Positions 18,926 through 28,145 of a stretch of 64,000 nt of DNA are shown one piece after another (the stretch's first letter is position 1; each line of letters starts with the position of its first letter). Where the stretch lies: NCBI RefSeq assembly GCF_000282635.1, contig NZ_AKIW01000005.1, forward strand, positions 42,617 through 106,616, written 5' to 3'. The DNA is from Variovorax sp. CF313. Its GTDB lineage: Bacteria > Pseudomonadota > Gammaproteobacteria > Burkholderiales > Burkholderiaceae_C. The notes below the pieces were generated by a model that had not been told where the DNA came from, did no database searches, and was given only the letters and a program-made list of their open reading frames with translations. The translations under genes were made by a program, and so were the position numbers.

Positions 18926-20356
18926 ATGGCAAACAAGCAATTCGACGTCGTCGTCATCGGCGGCGGCCCCGGCGGCTACATCGCGGCGATCCGCGCCGCG
19001 CAGCTCGGCTTCAACGTGGCCTGCATCGACGAGTGGAAGAACGGCAAGGGCGGCCCCGCACCGGGCGGCACCTGCACCAACGTCGGCTGCATCCCCTCGA
19101 AGGCGCTGCTGCAATCGTCGGAACATTTCGAGCAGGCCGGCCACCACTTCGTGGACCACGGCATCAAGGTCGAAGGCCTGGGCCTCGACATCGACAAGAT
19201 GCTGGCCCGCAAGGACCAGGTCGTGAAGCAGAACAACGACGGCATCCTGTATCTGTTCAAGAAGAACAAGATCAGCTTCTTCCATGGCCGCGGCTCGTTC
19301 GTGAAGACCGATGCAGCCGGCTACGAGATCAAGGTGGCGGGCGCCGCCGAAGAGTCGATCAGCGGCAAGCACATCATCGTGGCCACGGGCTCCAATGCCC
19401 GCGCGCTGCCGGGCACGCCGTTCGACGAGGAGAACATCCTCTCGAACGACGGCGCGCTGCGCATCGGCGCTGTGCCGAAGAAGCTGGGCCTGATCGGTTC
19501 GGGTGTCATCGGCCTCGAGATGGGTTCGGTGTGGCGCCGCCTCGGCGCGGAAGTCACGGTGCTCGAAGCACTGCCGACGTTCCTGGGCGCTGTGGACGAG
19601 CAGATCGCCAAGGAAGCCAAGAAGGCCTTCGACAAGCAGAAGCTCAAGATCGAGCTCGGCGTGAAGGTCGGCGAGATCAAGTCGTCGAAGAAGGGCGTGA
19701 GCGTTGCCTGGACCAACGCCAAGGGCGAAGCCCAGACGCTGGAAGTCGACAAGCTGATCGTGTCGATCGGCCGCGTGCCCAACACCATCGGCCTGAATGC
19801 CGAAGCCGTGGGCCTGAAGCTCGACGAGCGCGGCGCCATCAACGTCGATGACGACTGCAAGACCAACCTGCCCAACGTCTGGGCCATCGGCGACGTGGTG
19901 CGCGGCCCGATGTTGGCGCACAAGGCCGAGGAAGAGGGCGTTGCCGTGGCGGAGCGCATCGCGGGCCAGCATGGCCACGTGAACTTCAACACGGTCCCGT
20001 GGGTGATCTACACCAGCCCCGAGATCGCATGGGTCGGCCAGACCGAGCAGCAGCTCAAGGCCGCGGGCCGTGCATACAAGGCCGGCACATTCCCGTTCCT
20101 CGCGAACGGCCGCGCACGCGCGCTGGGCGACACGACCGGCATGGTCAAGTTCCTGGCCGACGCAGCGACCGACGAGATCCTGGGCGTGCACATCGTGGGT
20201 CCGCAAGCGAGCGAACTGATCTCCGAAGCCGTGGTGGCGATGGAGTTCAAGGCCAGCGCGGAAGACATCGCGCGTATCTGCCATGCGCACCCGTCGCTGT
20301 CGGAAGCCACGAAGGAAGCGGCACTCGCCGTGGACAAGCGCACGCTGAACTTCTGA
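18926..20356 (+). CDS. odhL: Dihydrolipoamide dehydrogenase, E3 of 2-oxoglutarate dehydrogenase
   Basis: 476 residues, the standard E3 length without a lipoyl domain. FAD motif [13 protein letters not shown] at the N-terminus, redox-active C50/C55 in [16 protein letters not shown] motif [13 protein letters not shown] and the C-terminal HAHPSLSEA with the catalytic His-Glu. It has the WKNGKGG insertion before the disulfide that is common in the betaproteobacterial OGDH-linked E3. GGAGAAAG lies well placed before the ATG. It is in an operon with odhA-odhB, 18 bases after odhB, and is the second E3 of the window. Confidence 0.96.
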   Translation: MANKQFDVVVIGGGPGGYIAAIRAAQLGFNVACIDEWKNGKGGPAPGGTCTNVGCIPSKALLQSSEHFEQAGHHFVDHGIKVEGLGLDIDKMLARKDQVVKQNNDGILYLFKKNKISFFHGRGSFVKTDAAGYEIKVAGAAEESISGKHIIVATGSNARALPGTPFDEENILSNDGALRIGAVPKKLGLIGSGVIGLEMGSVWRRLGAEVTVLEALPTFLGAVDEQIAKEAKKAFDKQKLKIELGVKVGEIKSSKKGVSVAWTNAKGEAQTLEVDKLIVSIGRVPNTIGLNAEAVGLKLDERGAINVDDDCKTNLPNVWAIGDVVRGPMLAHKAEEEGVAVAERIAGQHGHVNFNTVPWVIYTSPEIAWVGQTEQQLKAAGRAYKAGTFPFLANGRARALGDTTGMVKFLADAATDEILGVHIVGPQASELISEAVVAMEFKASAEDIARICHAHPSLSEATKEAALAVDKRTLNF

Positions 20357-20369
20357 TCTCACCGATCTT

Positions 20370-21470
20370 TTGACCAGCGTCAAACAGGCCTACGAGGCGG
20401 AACTCGCTACGCGCGGGTTCAGGAGCGATCCCGCGCAGCTGCGCGCCGTGGAGGCGCTGGATCGCTGCGCCAACGAATGGGCCGCCTACAAGGCCCAGCG
20501 CTCGAATGCGCTGAAGAAGTTCATCAACCGGCCGGAGCTCCCGCGCGGCGTCTACATGTACGGTGGCGTCGGTCGGGGCAAGAGCTTCCTGATGGACCTG
20601 TTCTTCAATGCGGTGCCGCTGCGGCGCAAGACGCGCCTGCACTTTCACGAGTTCATGCGGGAAGTGCACCGCGAGCTGCGCGAGTTGCAGGGCACGGTGA
20701 ACCCGCTCGACGAGCTGGGGCTGCGCATATCGAAGCGCTACAAGCTGATCTGCTTCGACGAGTTCCATGTGGCGGACATCACCGACGCGATGATTCTTCA
20801 TCGGCTGCTGGTGTCGCTGTTCGAGAACGGCGTGGGCTTTGTCACCACCTCGAACTTCAAGCCCGACGATCTGTATCCCGGTGGCTTGCACCGTGACCGC
20901 ATCCTGCCGGCCATTGCGCTCCTGAACGAGAAGCTAGAAGTGCTGAGCGTCGACAACGGCACCGACTACCGGCGCCGCACGCTCGAACAGCTGCGCATGT
21001 ACCTCACGCCGAACGACGGTGCCGCCGAGAAGGAGATGCGCAAGGCCTTCGACAAGCTGGCCGAGACGGCTGACGAAAACCCGATCCTGCACATCGAGCA
21101 GCGCGAGATCCGCGCACTGCGCAAGGCCGGCGGCGTGGTCTGGTTCGATTTCAAGACGCTGTGCGGCGGTCCGCGCTCGCAGAATGACTACCTCGAGATC
21201 GCCAGCCAGTTTCACACTGTGCTGTTGTCCGACGTGCCGCACATGCCGGTGCGCATGGCCTCGGAAGCGCGCCGTTTCACCTGGCTGGTCGACGTCTTGT
21301 ACGACCGGCGCTGCAAGCTCATCATGTCGGCTGAGGTTCCGCCCGAGGCGTTGTACACGGAAGGGCCGCTGTCGCACGAGTTTCCGCGCACGGTCTCCCG
21401 GCTCACCGAAATGCAATCGAGCGAGTTTCTCGCCCTCGAACGCCGCATCGTCGACACCCGACTCACATGA
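20370..21470 (+). CDS. zapE: Cell-division ATPase ZapE (AFG1-like)
   Basis: 366 residues starting at TTG (TTG ACC AGC GTC); no ATG gives a family-like N-terminus. Walker A is GGVGRGKS at 65-72 and Walker B is LICFDEFHVADI around 125-136, with the FHEFMREVH motif between them, all typical of the AFG1/ZapE P-loop ATPases. In E. coli ZapE acts on the Z-ring under low oxygen and stress. It follows odhL by 13 bases, an order repeated in many betaproteobacteria, and overlaps the next gene by ATGA. Confidence 0.93.
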   Translation: MTSVKQAYEAELATRGFRSDPAQLRAVEALDRCANEWAAYKAQRSNALKKFINRPELPRGVYMYGGVGRGKSFLMDLFFNAVPLRRKTRLHFHEFMREVHRELRELQGTVNPLDELGLRISKRYKLICFDEFHVADITDAMILHRLLVSLFENGVGFVTTSNFKPDDLYPGGLHRDRILPAIALLNEKLEVLSVDNGTDYRRRTLEQLRMYLTPNDGAAEKEMRKAFDKLAETADENPILHIEQREIRALRKAGGVVWFDFKTLCGGPRSQNDYLEIASQFHTVLLSDVPHMPVRMASEARRFTWLVDVLYDRRCKLIMSAEVPPEALYTEGPLSHEFPRTVSRLTEMQSSEFLALERRIVDTRLT

Positions 21471-22120
21471 AAAAAATCGCTCTTGCCCTGCTGATGACGT
21501 TGGCCAGCCTTCCGCTGTGGGCACAGTCCAATGCCGCTACGGGCAGTGCCGACCTCGAGGCCGAGAAGCGCCGGCTCTCCAGCGAGCGCGAGGTCATCGA
21601 GAAGCGCTTTGTCGAAGAGCGGGCCGCCTGCTACAAGAAGTTCGCGGTGGAAGACTGCCTGCGCGAGAGCCGGGGCCGGCGTCGCAAGGAAACCGACAAT
21701 ATCAAGCGGCAGGAAACAGCGATCAACGACATCCAGCGCCAGCGCAGCGGCGCGGCCGAGCTGCAAAAGCTTGACCAGAAGGCCGGCACCCAGCGCCCGC
21801 AGGACACCCGCGAGAAGCAGGAGGAGTCGATCCAGGGCCAGAGGGACCGCGAGCAGCGCGCGGCCGACCATGCGGCCAGCCGCGCCGCCACGGCCGCCGA
21901 TGCTGCCGAGCGCGAACGCCAGTTTCGGTCCAAGCAGCAGGCCCATTCCGACGAGCAGGCCAAGGCCGCCCAGCGGCAGGCCGAGGCGCCTGCCGCCGTC
22001 AAGCGTTTCGAAGACAAACTGAAGCGGGCCGAAGAGCACAGGGCCAGCCGCGAGCGGCAGAACGCCAATCGCAGCAAGCCGCGCGCGGCGCCGCTGCCGC
22101 CGCCGCCGGCCACACCCTGA
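21467..22120 (+). CDS. Predicted periplasmic coiled-coil protein of unknown function
   Basis: 217 residues. Signal peptide MKKIALALLMTLASLPLWA with cleavage before Gln20. The rest is almost entirely charged and helical, rich in Glu, Arg, Gln, Lys and Ala, with long heptad-like stretches (about 30-190) and a Pro-rich end (PLPPPPATP). Two Cys near residues 55-64 (AACYKKFAVEDC) could form a disulfide. No enzyme motif. ATG overlaps the zapE stop, so translation is probably coupled, and the last gene of the odh-zapE unit may serve the cell envelope. The function is unknown to me. Confidence 0.75.
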   Translation: MKKIALALLMTLASLPLWAQSNAATGSADLEAEKRRLSSEREVIEKRFVEERAACYKKFAVEDCLRESRGRRRKETDNIKRQETAINDIQRQRSGAAELQKLDQKAGTQRPQDTREKQEESIQGQRDREQRAADHAASRAATAADAAERERQFRSKQQAHSDEQAKAAQRQAEAPAAVKRFEDKLKRAEEHRASRERQNANRSKPRAAPLPPPPATP

Positions 22121-22146
22121 GCGGGGCAAGAAGGCAGGGGCGCCGC

Positions 22147-22920
22147 TCAGGCGGTTGTCGCCGGCAGCGGATCGAACTTCAGGACGACAATCGAGATGTT
22201 GTCGCCCGTGCCCCGGGCTCGGCGGCGCGCTTCACCCACCAGGATTTCGACCGCATCGCGCGGCGGCTGCGCGTACAGCACGCTCGCCAGCTCTTCGGGG
22301 CTGAAGTAATGCCACAGCCCGTCGCTGCAGGCCATCAGCAGGTCGCCCGGTTCCATCTTCGGAATGTAGTAGGGGTCGATGGGCGGCGGCGTGGTCGTCA
22401 TGCCCAGGCAGCCGAGCAGGATGTTGCCTTGCGGGTGGACGTTGGCCTGGGCCTCGGTGATCTGGCCGCGGTCGATCAGCACCTGCACGTACGAATGGTC
22501 GCGCGTGCGCTTGACGAGCTGCCCGTCATGGAAGTGATAGATGCGCGAGTCGCCGGCATGGATCCAGGCACAGTCGCCCTTGGGGGTCATGAGGAAGGCC
22601 GCGAGCGTGCTGTGCGGCTCCTGTTCGCTGGAAACGGCGGTGAGCTTGATGACCGTGTGCGAGTCTTCGAGGATCTGCTTCAGCACGGCTTCGGGGTCGT
22701 CGCGGCTGGGCTGGTAGCGGGCGAAGAGCTGGCGTGCCGTCATCAGCACCTGATCGGAGGCCTTGCGCCCGCCGCTGCGCCCGCCCATGCCGTCGGCCAC
22801 GATGCCCAGCACGCAGCCAGGCACGCGTGGATGGCTCATCATCAGCACCTGGTCTTGTTGGTACGGGCGGTCTCCCTTGTGGAGTCCGGTGGCCGCGGCG
22901 AGTCGAAAGCCTTGGGTCAT
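22147..22920 (-). CDS. PP2C-type serine/threonine protein phosphatase
   Basis: 257 residues, a single PPM/PP2C catalytic domain of the bacterial Stp/PrpC kind. Metal-binding motifs in order: RPYQQDQ near the N-terminus, VADGMGG at about 42-48, HAGDSRIY, CSDGLW and GDNISIVVL. All key aspartates are present, so it should be active in the cytoplasm with Mn/Mg. No partner Ser/Thr kinase lies next to it. It is convergent with the coiled-coil gene and divergent from the DUF465/yoaA pair. Substrates are not deducible. Confidence 0.92.
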   Translation of the reverse strand: MTQGFRLAAATGLHKGDRPYQQDQVLMMSHPRVPGCVLGIVADGMGGRSGGRKASDQVLMTARQLFARYQPSRDDPEAVLKQILEDSHTVIKLTAVSSEQEPHSTLAAFLMTPKGDCAWIHAGDSRIYHFHDGQLVKRTRDHSYVQVLIDRGQITEAQANVHPQGNILLGCLGMTTTPPPIDPYYIPKMEPGDLLMACSDGLWHYFSPEELASVLYAQPPRDAVEILVGEARRRARGTGDNISIVVLKFDPLPATTA

Positions 22921-23026
22921 GAGGCATATGCGCCGAAGCGCGTGTTTCTGTCTTCTCGGAGATTCGTGTCAGGACGTATTATCGAATGAACATGCGCCGC
23001 GAAAACCTCGCAGCCGCTCCCCACCG

Positions 23027-23230
23027 TTGGACTCCAATCTTCACTCCCTTTCCCGCCAGCTGATCGAATTGCGCATCGAGCATGCCGATCTCGACGCCAC
23101 CATCGACCGGCTGGCTGAGGGCTCGCCGCAAGACGAGCTGTTGCTGCGGCGCCTGAAAAAGCGCCGCCTCGCACTGCGCGACCAGATCGCGCGCCTCGAA
23201 AACGACCTCGACCCGAAAGAGCCGGCGTGA
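23027..23230 (+). CDS. Small DUF465 (YdcH-like) coiled-coil protein
   Basis: About 67 residues from a TTG start (TTG GAC TCC AAT). The sequence reads as a helical hairpin: LSRQLIELRIEHADLDATID, then LLLRRLKKRRLALRDQIARL, which is the DUF465 pattern. No ATG is in frame nearby and the ribosome-binding site is poor, so the start is uncertain. Its TGA overlaps the GTG start of the helicase gene (GTGA), implying coupled translation. Function of the family is not established. Confidence 0.65.
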   Translation: MDSNLHSLSRQLIELRIEHADLDATIDRLAEGSPQDELLLRRLKKRRLALRDQIARLENDLDPKEPA

Positions 23231-25305
23231 CGGGGGCGCTCGAAGACCAGGTGCGCGACGCCTTCGCGCAGGACGGCGCGCTGTCGCGTGCCGCCGAGCA
23301 GTTCCGCGAGCGCGCGGGTCAGACCGAGATGGCGATAGCCGTGGCCCGCACCATCGACCAGGGCGGCGTGCTGGTGGTCGAAGCGGGCACCGGGGTGGGC
23401 AAGACTTTTTCGTATCTCGTGCCGGCCCTGCTGAGCGGCGAACGCGTACTGCTCTCGACCGCCACCAAGACGCTGCAGGACCAGTTGTTCGGCCGCGACC
23501 TGCCGCGTCTTGTCGAAGCCTTCGGGCTGCCAGTGCGCACCGCGCTGCTCAAGGGGCGCGGCAGCTATCTTTGCCTGCACCGGCTCGATCTGGCGCGCCA
23601 CGATGCCTCATTGCCTGAACGCGGCAGCTTGCGCACGCTTGCCAAGATCGAGCAGTGGTCGAAGGCCACGCGCACCGGCGACCTGGCCGAGCTGCCGGGG
23701 CTGGACGAGCGCTCGCCGCTGATCCCGCTGATCACCTCCACGCGAGAGAACTGCCTGGGCGCGCAATGCCCGCAGTTCAAGCCCTGCCATGTCAACCTGG
23801 CACGGCGCGAGGCGCTGGCGGCCGACATCGTGGTCATCAACCACCATCTGTTCTTTGCCGACCTCGCGGTACGCGAGACCGGCATGGCGGAGCTTCTGCC
23901 GACCGTGAGCGTGGTGGTGTTCGACGAAGCGCACCAGCTCAACGAAACCGGCGTGCAGTTTCTCGGTGCGCAGCTCGGCAGCGGGCAGGCGCTCGACTTT
24001 GCGCGTGACATGCTGGGTGCCGGCCTGCAGCATGCGCGCGGCCTGGTCGACTGGCAGCAACTGGTCGCGGCAGTCGAGCGCGCCGCGCGCGAACTGCGGC
24101 TCGTGGTCGGCAAGCAATGGCCCGGCGCCAAGCTGCGCTGGCTGGGTGCCTCGCCCGAGGGTGTCGATCCCGATGCGTGGCAGCAAGCGCTGGACGACCT
24201 GCTGCAAGCGTTCGAGCTGTCGGCCGAGGGGCTCGCCACCGTCAGCGAAATCTCGCCCGACTTCGTGCGGCTGCACGAGCGGGCCCGCCAACTCGCGAAG
24301 CGCATCGCGCGCTTCGCCCTGCCATGCGAGAGCGATTCGGTGCGCTGGGTCGATGTGGGCTCGCAGCTGCGGCTCATCGAATCGCCGCTGGACATTGCCG
24401 ACGCCATGCGCAAGCGGGTGCTCAAGATCGCCGAGGCAGACCCCGATGCGGCCGATGGCGACGACGAGGATCTCGACGGCTATGGCGAGCGGCCGGCGCG
24501 CGAGACGGCGGCGCAGCAAGATGGCGGCCGCGCCTGGGTCTTCACCTCCGCAACGTTGGGCGACGAGCCCACGCTGCGCTGGTTCACCGAGCCCTGCGGC
24601 CTGCAGGACGCGGAAGTGCTGCGCGTGCAAAGCCCGTTCGACTATGCCTCGCAGGCTGCGCTCTATGTGCCGCGTGCGTTTCCCAAGCCCAACGATCCGT
24701 CGCACAGCCAGCGCGTCGCGCAACTGGCCGCGCGCGGCGCGACCGAGCTGGGCGGCCGCACGCTGGTGCTGACGACCACGCTTCGCGCACTGCGCACCAT
24801 CGGCGACGAGATGAGGCAGCAATTCGAACTGCTCGACGCGCAAGCGCGCCCCGAAGTGCTGGTGCAGGGCGAGCTGCCCAAGCGCGTGCTGATGGATCGC
24901 TTCCGCGAAGGCGCGAGCGCCGGGCGCGCAGGCTGCGTGCTGGTGGCGTCGGCCTCGTTCTGGGAAGGCTTCGACGCACCGGGCGATGTGTTGCAACTGG
25001 TGGTGATCGACAAGCTGCCGTTCCCGCCGCCGAACGATCCGCTGGTCGAGGCGCGCTCACAGCGCCTTGAAGCGCAGGGGCGCAGTTCGTTTGCCGACTA
25101 TTCGCTGCCCGAGGCGGCCGTGGCGCTCAAGCAGGGGGCGGGCCGATTGATTCGGCGCGAAACCGACAGCGGCGTACTGGCGATCTGCGATACGCGGCTG
25201 GTGGCCATGGGCTACGGCCGCCGGTTGCTGGCGGCGCTGCCACCGATGCGGCGGCTCGAAAACGAATCGGATTTCGAGGCCGCGCTGGACGCACTCAAGA
25301 CTTAG
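23227..25305 (+). CDS. yoaA: YoaA/DinG-family ATP-dependent Fe-S DNA helicase
   Basis: 692 residues, GTG start overlapping the upstream stop. XPD-like superfamily 2 helicase: Walker A GTGVGKT at 54-60, DEAH box in VVFDEAHQLN, and a C-terminal GAGRLIRR motif VI. Four cysteines for the 4Fe-4S cluster stand at 116, 176, 181 and 187 (YLCLHRL and NCLGAQCPQFKPC). The spacing and the segments NCLG.QCP and WEGFDAPGD resemble E. coli YoaA more than DinG. YoaA unwinds DNA and aids repair of blocked forks together with HolC. Confidence 0.88.
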   Translation: MTGALEDQVRDAFAQDGALSRAAEQFRERAGQTEMAIAVARTIDQGGVLVVEAGTGVGKTFSYLVPALLSGERVLLSTATKTLQDQLFGRDLPRLVEAFGLPVRTALLKGRGSYLCLHRLDLARHDASLPERGSLRTLAKIEQWSKATRTGDLAELPGLDERSPLIPLITSTRENCLGAQCPQFKPCHVNLARREALAADIVVINHHLFFADLAVRETGMAELLPTVSVVVFDEAHQLNETGVQFLGAQLGSGQALDFARDMLGAGLQHARGLVDWQQLVAAVERAARELRLVVGKQWPGAKLRWLGASPEGVDPDAWQQALDDLLQAFELSAEGLATVSEISPDFVRLHERARQLAKRIARFALPCESDSVRWVDVGSQLRLIESPLDIADAMRKRVLKIAEADPDAADGDDEDLDGYGERPARETAAQQDGGRAWVFTSATLGDEPTLRWFTEPCGLQDAEVLRVQSPFDYASQAALYVPRAFPKPNDPSHSQRVAQLAARGATELGGRTLVLTTTLRALRTIGDEMRQQFELLDAQARPEVLVQGELPKRVLMDRFREGASAGRAGCVLVASASFWEGFDAPGDVLQLVVIDKLPFPPPNDPLVEARSQRLEAQGRSSFADYSLPEAAVALKQGAGRLIRRETDSGVLAICDTRLVAMGYGRRLLAALPPMRRLENESDFEAALDALKT

Positions 25306-25312
25306 TTAGGGG

Positions 25313-26119
25313 CTACCAGAGCTTCCACCAGGGATCGTCCTTGCCCTTGAAGCCGTTCGCGAGGTAGGTGCTCTTCGGATAGTTGGTGGTCAGCACGCGT
25401 TGGGTGTCGTCGCGCAGGTCTTTCATGCCGAGGGCGTCGTACGACTTCACCATGATGTACAGGGCTTCTTCGAGCGCCGGTACTTCGCGGTAGTCGGACA
25501 GCGCGACCTGGGCGCGGTTGATGGCCGCCAGGTAGGCGCCGCGCGAATAGTAGTAGCGCGCCACGTGAACTTCGTACTGCGCGAGCGAGTTCACGATGTA
25601 GTTCATGCGCTGGCGCGCGTCAGGGGTGTAGCGCGACTCGGGGAAGCGCGTGACGAGGTCCTTGAACGACTCGAAAGATTCCTTGGCGGCCTTCTGGTCG
25701 CGCTCGGACAGGTCCTGGCGCGTCATGAACGCGAACATGCCAAGGTCGTCGTTGAAGTTGATCACGCCCTTGAGGTAGAGCGCATAGTCGATGGCGGGGC
25801 TCGCCGGATGCAGCTTCATGAAGCGGTCGACGGTGGCGATGGCGTTCGCCTTTTCGCCCGACTTGTACTGGGCGTAGGCCTTTTCGAGCTGCGCCTGCTG
25901 CGCGAGCGGCGTGCCGGCGGCGCGGCCTTCGAGCTTCTCGTACAGCGGCACGGCCTTGTCGTAGGCGCCCGATCCGGCCTCGTCCTTGGCTTCCGAATAG
26001 ATGCGGTTGGGGCTCCAGTTGGCGGTCTTGTCGACGGAGGTCGACGAGCAGCCAGCAGCCAGCACAGCCGCGGCGCTGAGCGCGATCCAGGCGGGGACCG
26101 ATAATTTGGCGCGAAACAT
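25313..26119 (-). CDS. bamD: Outer-membrane assembly lipoprotein BamD
   Basis: 268 residues from the ATG that begins the lipoprotein signal ([24 protein letters not shown]; lipobox LAAG-C24). The ORF extends 11 codons upstream, but that would ruin the signal peptide. The mature part is made of five TPR-like repeats ([64 protein letters not shown]), as in BamD/ComL. It is an essential part of the Bam complex with BamA; bamB lies in the same window at 36825. Divergent from rluD with only 14 bases between the start codons. Confidence 0.95.
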   Translation of the reverse strand: MFRAKLSVPAWIALSAAAVLAAGCSSTSVDKTANWSPNRIYSEAKDEAGSGAYDKAVPLYEKLEGRAAGTPLAQQAQLEKAYAQYKSGEKANAIATVDRFMKLHPASPAIDYALYLKGVINFNDDLGMFAFMTRQDLSERDQKAAKESFESFKDLVTRFPESRYTPDARQRMNYIVNSLAQYEVHVARYYYSRGAYLAAINRAQVALSDYREVPALEEALYIMVKSYDALGMKDLRDDTQRVLTTNYPKSTYLANGFKGKDDPWWKLW

Positions 26120-26133
26120 CACATACGGCTTTC

Positions 26134-27168
26134 GTGAAACAGTTGCCCTCAATTATATCGACCGACCCTTTGGGCAATACCCCCGAGGCACTGGAGGTGC
26201 CCGAGTTCGAGGAGGGGGCCGATCCGATCGAACCCAGCGAGCAGCGGCCCTTCGTCATCGACCCGGCCCAGCACGGCCAGCGGCTCGATCGCGCGCTCGC
26301 CGCGCTGGTGCCCGAGTTTTCCCGCAGTTACCTGCAGCAGCTGATCGAGGCTGGCGCTGTCGAGCTGCAGGGCCGCACGCTGACCAAGGTCTCGGCCACC
26401 GTCAAGGCGGGACAGGCCGGCCGCATCGAGCTTCGTCCCACACCCCAGAGCCAGGCCTTCCGGCCCGAGCCGATGGACATCGTCACCGTGCACGAGGACG
26501 AACACCTGCGCATCGTCGACAAGCCCGCCGGCCTGGTCGTGCACCCGGCGCCGGGACACTGGAGCGGCACGCTGCTCAATGGCCTGCTGGCGCTGGACCC
26601 GAGGGCCGTGCTGCTGCCGCGCGCCGGCATCGTGCACCGGCTCGACCGCGACACCAGCGGCCTGATGGTGGTGGCGCGCACCCGGGCCGCCATGGATGCG
26701 ATGGTGGCGCTGATCGCTGCGCGCGAGGTCAAGCGGCAGTACCTGGCCATCGGCCACAAGCCGTGGGAGGGGGCCGCGGGCCGGCAGGTCGACGCCCCCA
26801 TCGGGCGCGATCCGCGCAACCGGCTGCGCATGGCTGTGGTCGATCTCGAGCGGCATGCGGGCAAGACGGCGCGCACGCTGATCGAGCGGCTCGACAGCAA
26901 CGCCGAAGGCTGCGCCGTGCGCTGCACCCTCGAAACCGGGCGCACCCACCAGATCCGCGTGCACATGGCGTCGATCGGCCATCCGCTGGTGGGCGATGCG
27001 CTCTACGGCGGGGTGCCGGCTGCCGGGCTGTCGCGGCAGGCGCTGCATGCATTCAGGCTGGCCTTCGTGCATCCCGTCACACAAGCGGCGCTGGAGTTCC
27101 GCTCGCCGCCGCCCGCCGACCTCGTCCAGGCTTTGCGGGCCTGGGGGCTGGATTACAATCGCGCCTGA
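26134..27168 (+). CDS. rluD: 23S rRNA pseudouridine synthase D (1911/1915/1917)
   Basis: 344 residues from a GTG start. S4-type RNA-binding domain near 45-110 ([24 protein letters not shown]), then a RluA-family catalytic domain with the active-site aspartate D171 in [27 protein letters not shown] and GDALYGG near the C-terminus are family motifs. It modifies helix 69 of 23S rRNA, needed for ribosome assembly and release. The start is uncertain: the first 40 residues are not conserved in type, and the GTG is 14 bases from the divergent bamD ATG. An in-frame TTG at 26170 is an alternative. Confidence 0.93.
   Translation: MKQLPSIISTDPLGNTPEALEVPEFEEGADPIEPSEQRPFVIDPAQHGQRLDRALAALVPEFSRSYLQQLIEAGAVELQGRTLTKVSATVKAGQAGRIELRPTPQSQAFRPEPMDIVTVHEDEHLRIVDKPAGLVVHPAPGHWSGTLLNGLLALDPRAVLLPRAGIVHRLDRDTSGLMVVARTRAAMDAMVALIAAREVKRQYLAIGHKPWEGAAGRQVDAPIGRDPRNRLRMAVVDLERHAGKTARTLIERLDSNAEGCAVRCTLETGRTHQIRVHMASIGHPLVGDALYGGVPAAGLSRQALHAFRLAFVHPVTQAALEFRSPPPADLVQALRAWGLDYNRA
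26152..26157 (-). promoter_or_regulatory. Perfect -10 box (TATAAT) for bamD, inside the start of rluD
   Basis: On the minus strand the sequence is exactly TATAAT, about 33 bases upstream of the bamD ATG, giving a leader near 25 bases. The -35 is poor: GTATTG at 17-base spacing or TTGCCC at 14. It lies within the first codons of rluD. Confidence 0.5.
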
Positions 27169-27296
27169 CGGCCCGAGAGCCGCGCCGGTCACCCGAGGCC
27201 GGCCTTGCGTTGCATTTGCCGCGTGCCTGCAGCGCCTACTCCTTTCATCCTTCTGAACTAGCGCCCCGAGGCGCCTTTTCCCGGATAACGCGAACC

Positions 27297-28145
27297 ATGA
27301 ATACGGCGGATGCCAAGCGCATTCTCGAAACCGCCTTGATCTGTTCGAGCCAGCCGTTGCCGGTGCGCGATATGCGCGTGCTGTTCGACGACGAGCTGGG
27401 CGCGGACACCATCAAGGTGCTGTTGCTCGAATTGCAGGAAGACTGGGCGCAGCGCGGCCTGGAGCTGGTGAGCGTCGGCAGCGGCTGGCGTTTCCAGAGC
27501 CGGCCCGAGATGCGCGACCACCTCGATCGCCTGCACCCCGAGAAGCCGCCGCGCTACACCCGCGCCGCACTCGAGACGCTGGCCATCATTGCCTACCGGC
27601 AGCCGGCCACGCGCGGCGACATGGAAGACATTCGTGGCGTGACGATCAACTCGCTGATCCTCAAGCAGCTGGAAGACCGCGGCTGGGTCGAGGTCATCGG
27701 CCATCGCGAAACGGTCGGCCGTCCGGCGCTGTATGCAACCACGCGCCAGTTCCTCGACGACCTGGGCCTGGCCTCGTTAGACCAGTTGCCACTGATCGAA
27801 ACGCCCGCGCAGCAGGCAGCGCTGGTCGATGCCCTCGAGCAGGCGTCCGGCGAGCAGCAGGGGTTGCCCATCGATGCCGCGCCCGAGATCGAAGCGCTGG
27901 CAGAGGGCGATGCGGATGCATCGGGGATGGCAGAGCTGGAGTCTTCCGCCGCCGAAGCCGCCGAGGCGCAGTTTGCCGAGAACGCCGCAGGCACCGAATC
28001 TCCCATCGAGCCCGAACCCGAGCTCGCGCCGGAACCCGAATCCATACCCGAGCCCGAGTCCGCTCAGGCACCGTCGCCAGAACCCGATGCCCCGTCCCAG
28101 GACGAGGTCGACCCCCACGCTCCCTCTCCCGGAAAAACCTCATGA
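27297..28145 (+). CDS. scpB: Segregation and condensation protein B
   Basis: 282 residues from the ATG (ATG AAT ACG GCG GAT); the frame is open far upstream through rluD but that part is antisense-like noise. ScpB binds the SMC-ScpA kleisin complex in chromosome segregation. Two winged-helix domains cover about 1-160; [24 protein letters not shown] and [18 protein letters not shown] are ScpB hallmarks. The last 110 residues form an acidic Glu/Pro/Ala tail, likely disordered and longer than in most ScpB. ScpA is not in the window. The stop overlaps the rluB ATG (ATGA). Confidence 0.94.
   Translation: MNTADAKRILETALICSSQPLPVRDMRVLFDDELGADTIKVLLLELQEDWAQRGLELVSVGSGWRFQSRPEMRDHLDRLHPEKPPRYTRAALETLAIIAYRQPATRGDMEDIRGVTINSLILKQLEDRGWVEVIGHRETVGRPALYATTRQFLDDLGLASLDQLPLIETPAQQAALVDALEQASGEQQGLPIDAAPEIEALAEGDADASGMAELESSAAEAAEAQFAENAAGTESPIEPEPELAPEPESIPEPESAQAPSPEPDAPSQDEVDPHAPSPGKTS

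Noticed and set aside
26001..27296. Long upstream extension of the scpB frame
   Set aside because: The segment overlaps rluD in another frame and is Ala/Arg/Pro-rich; ScpB similarity begins only at ATG 27297.
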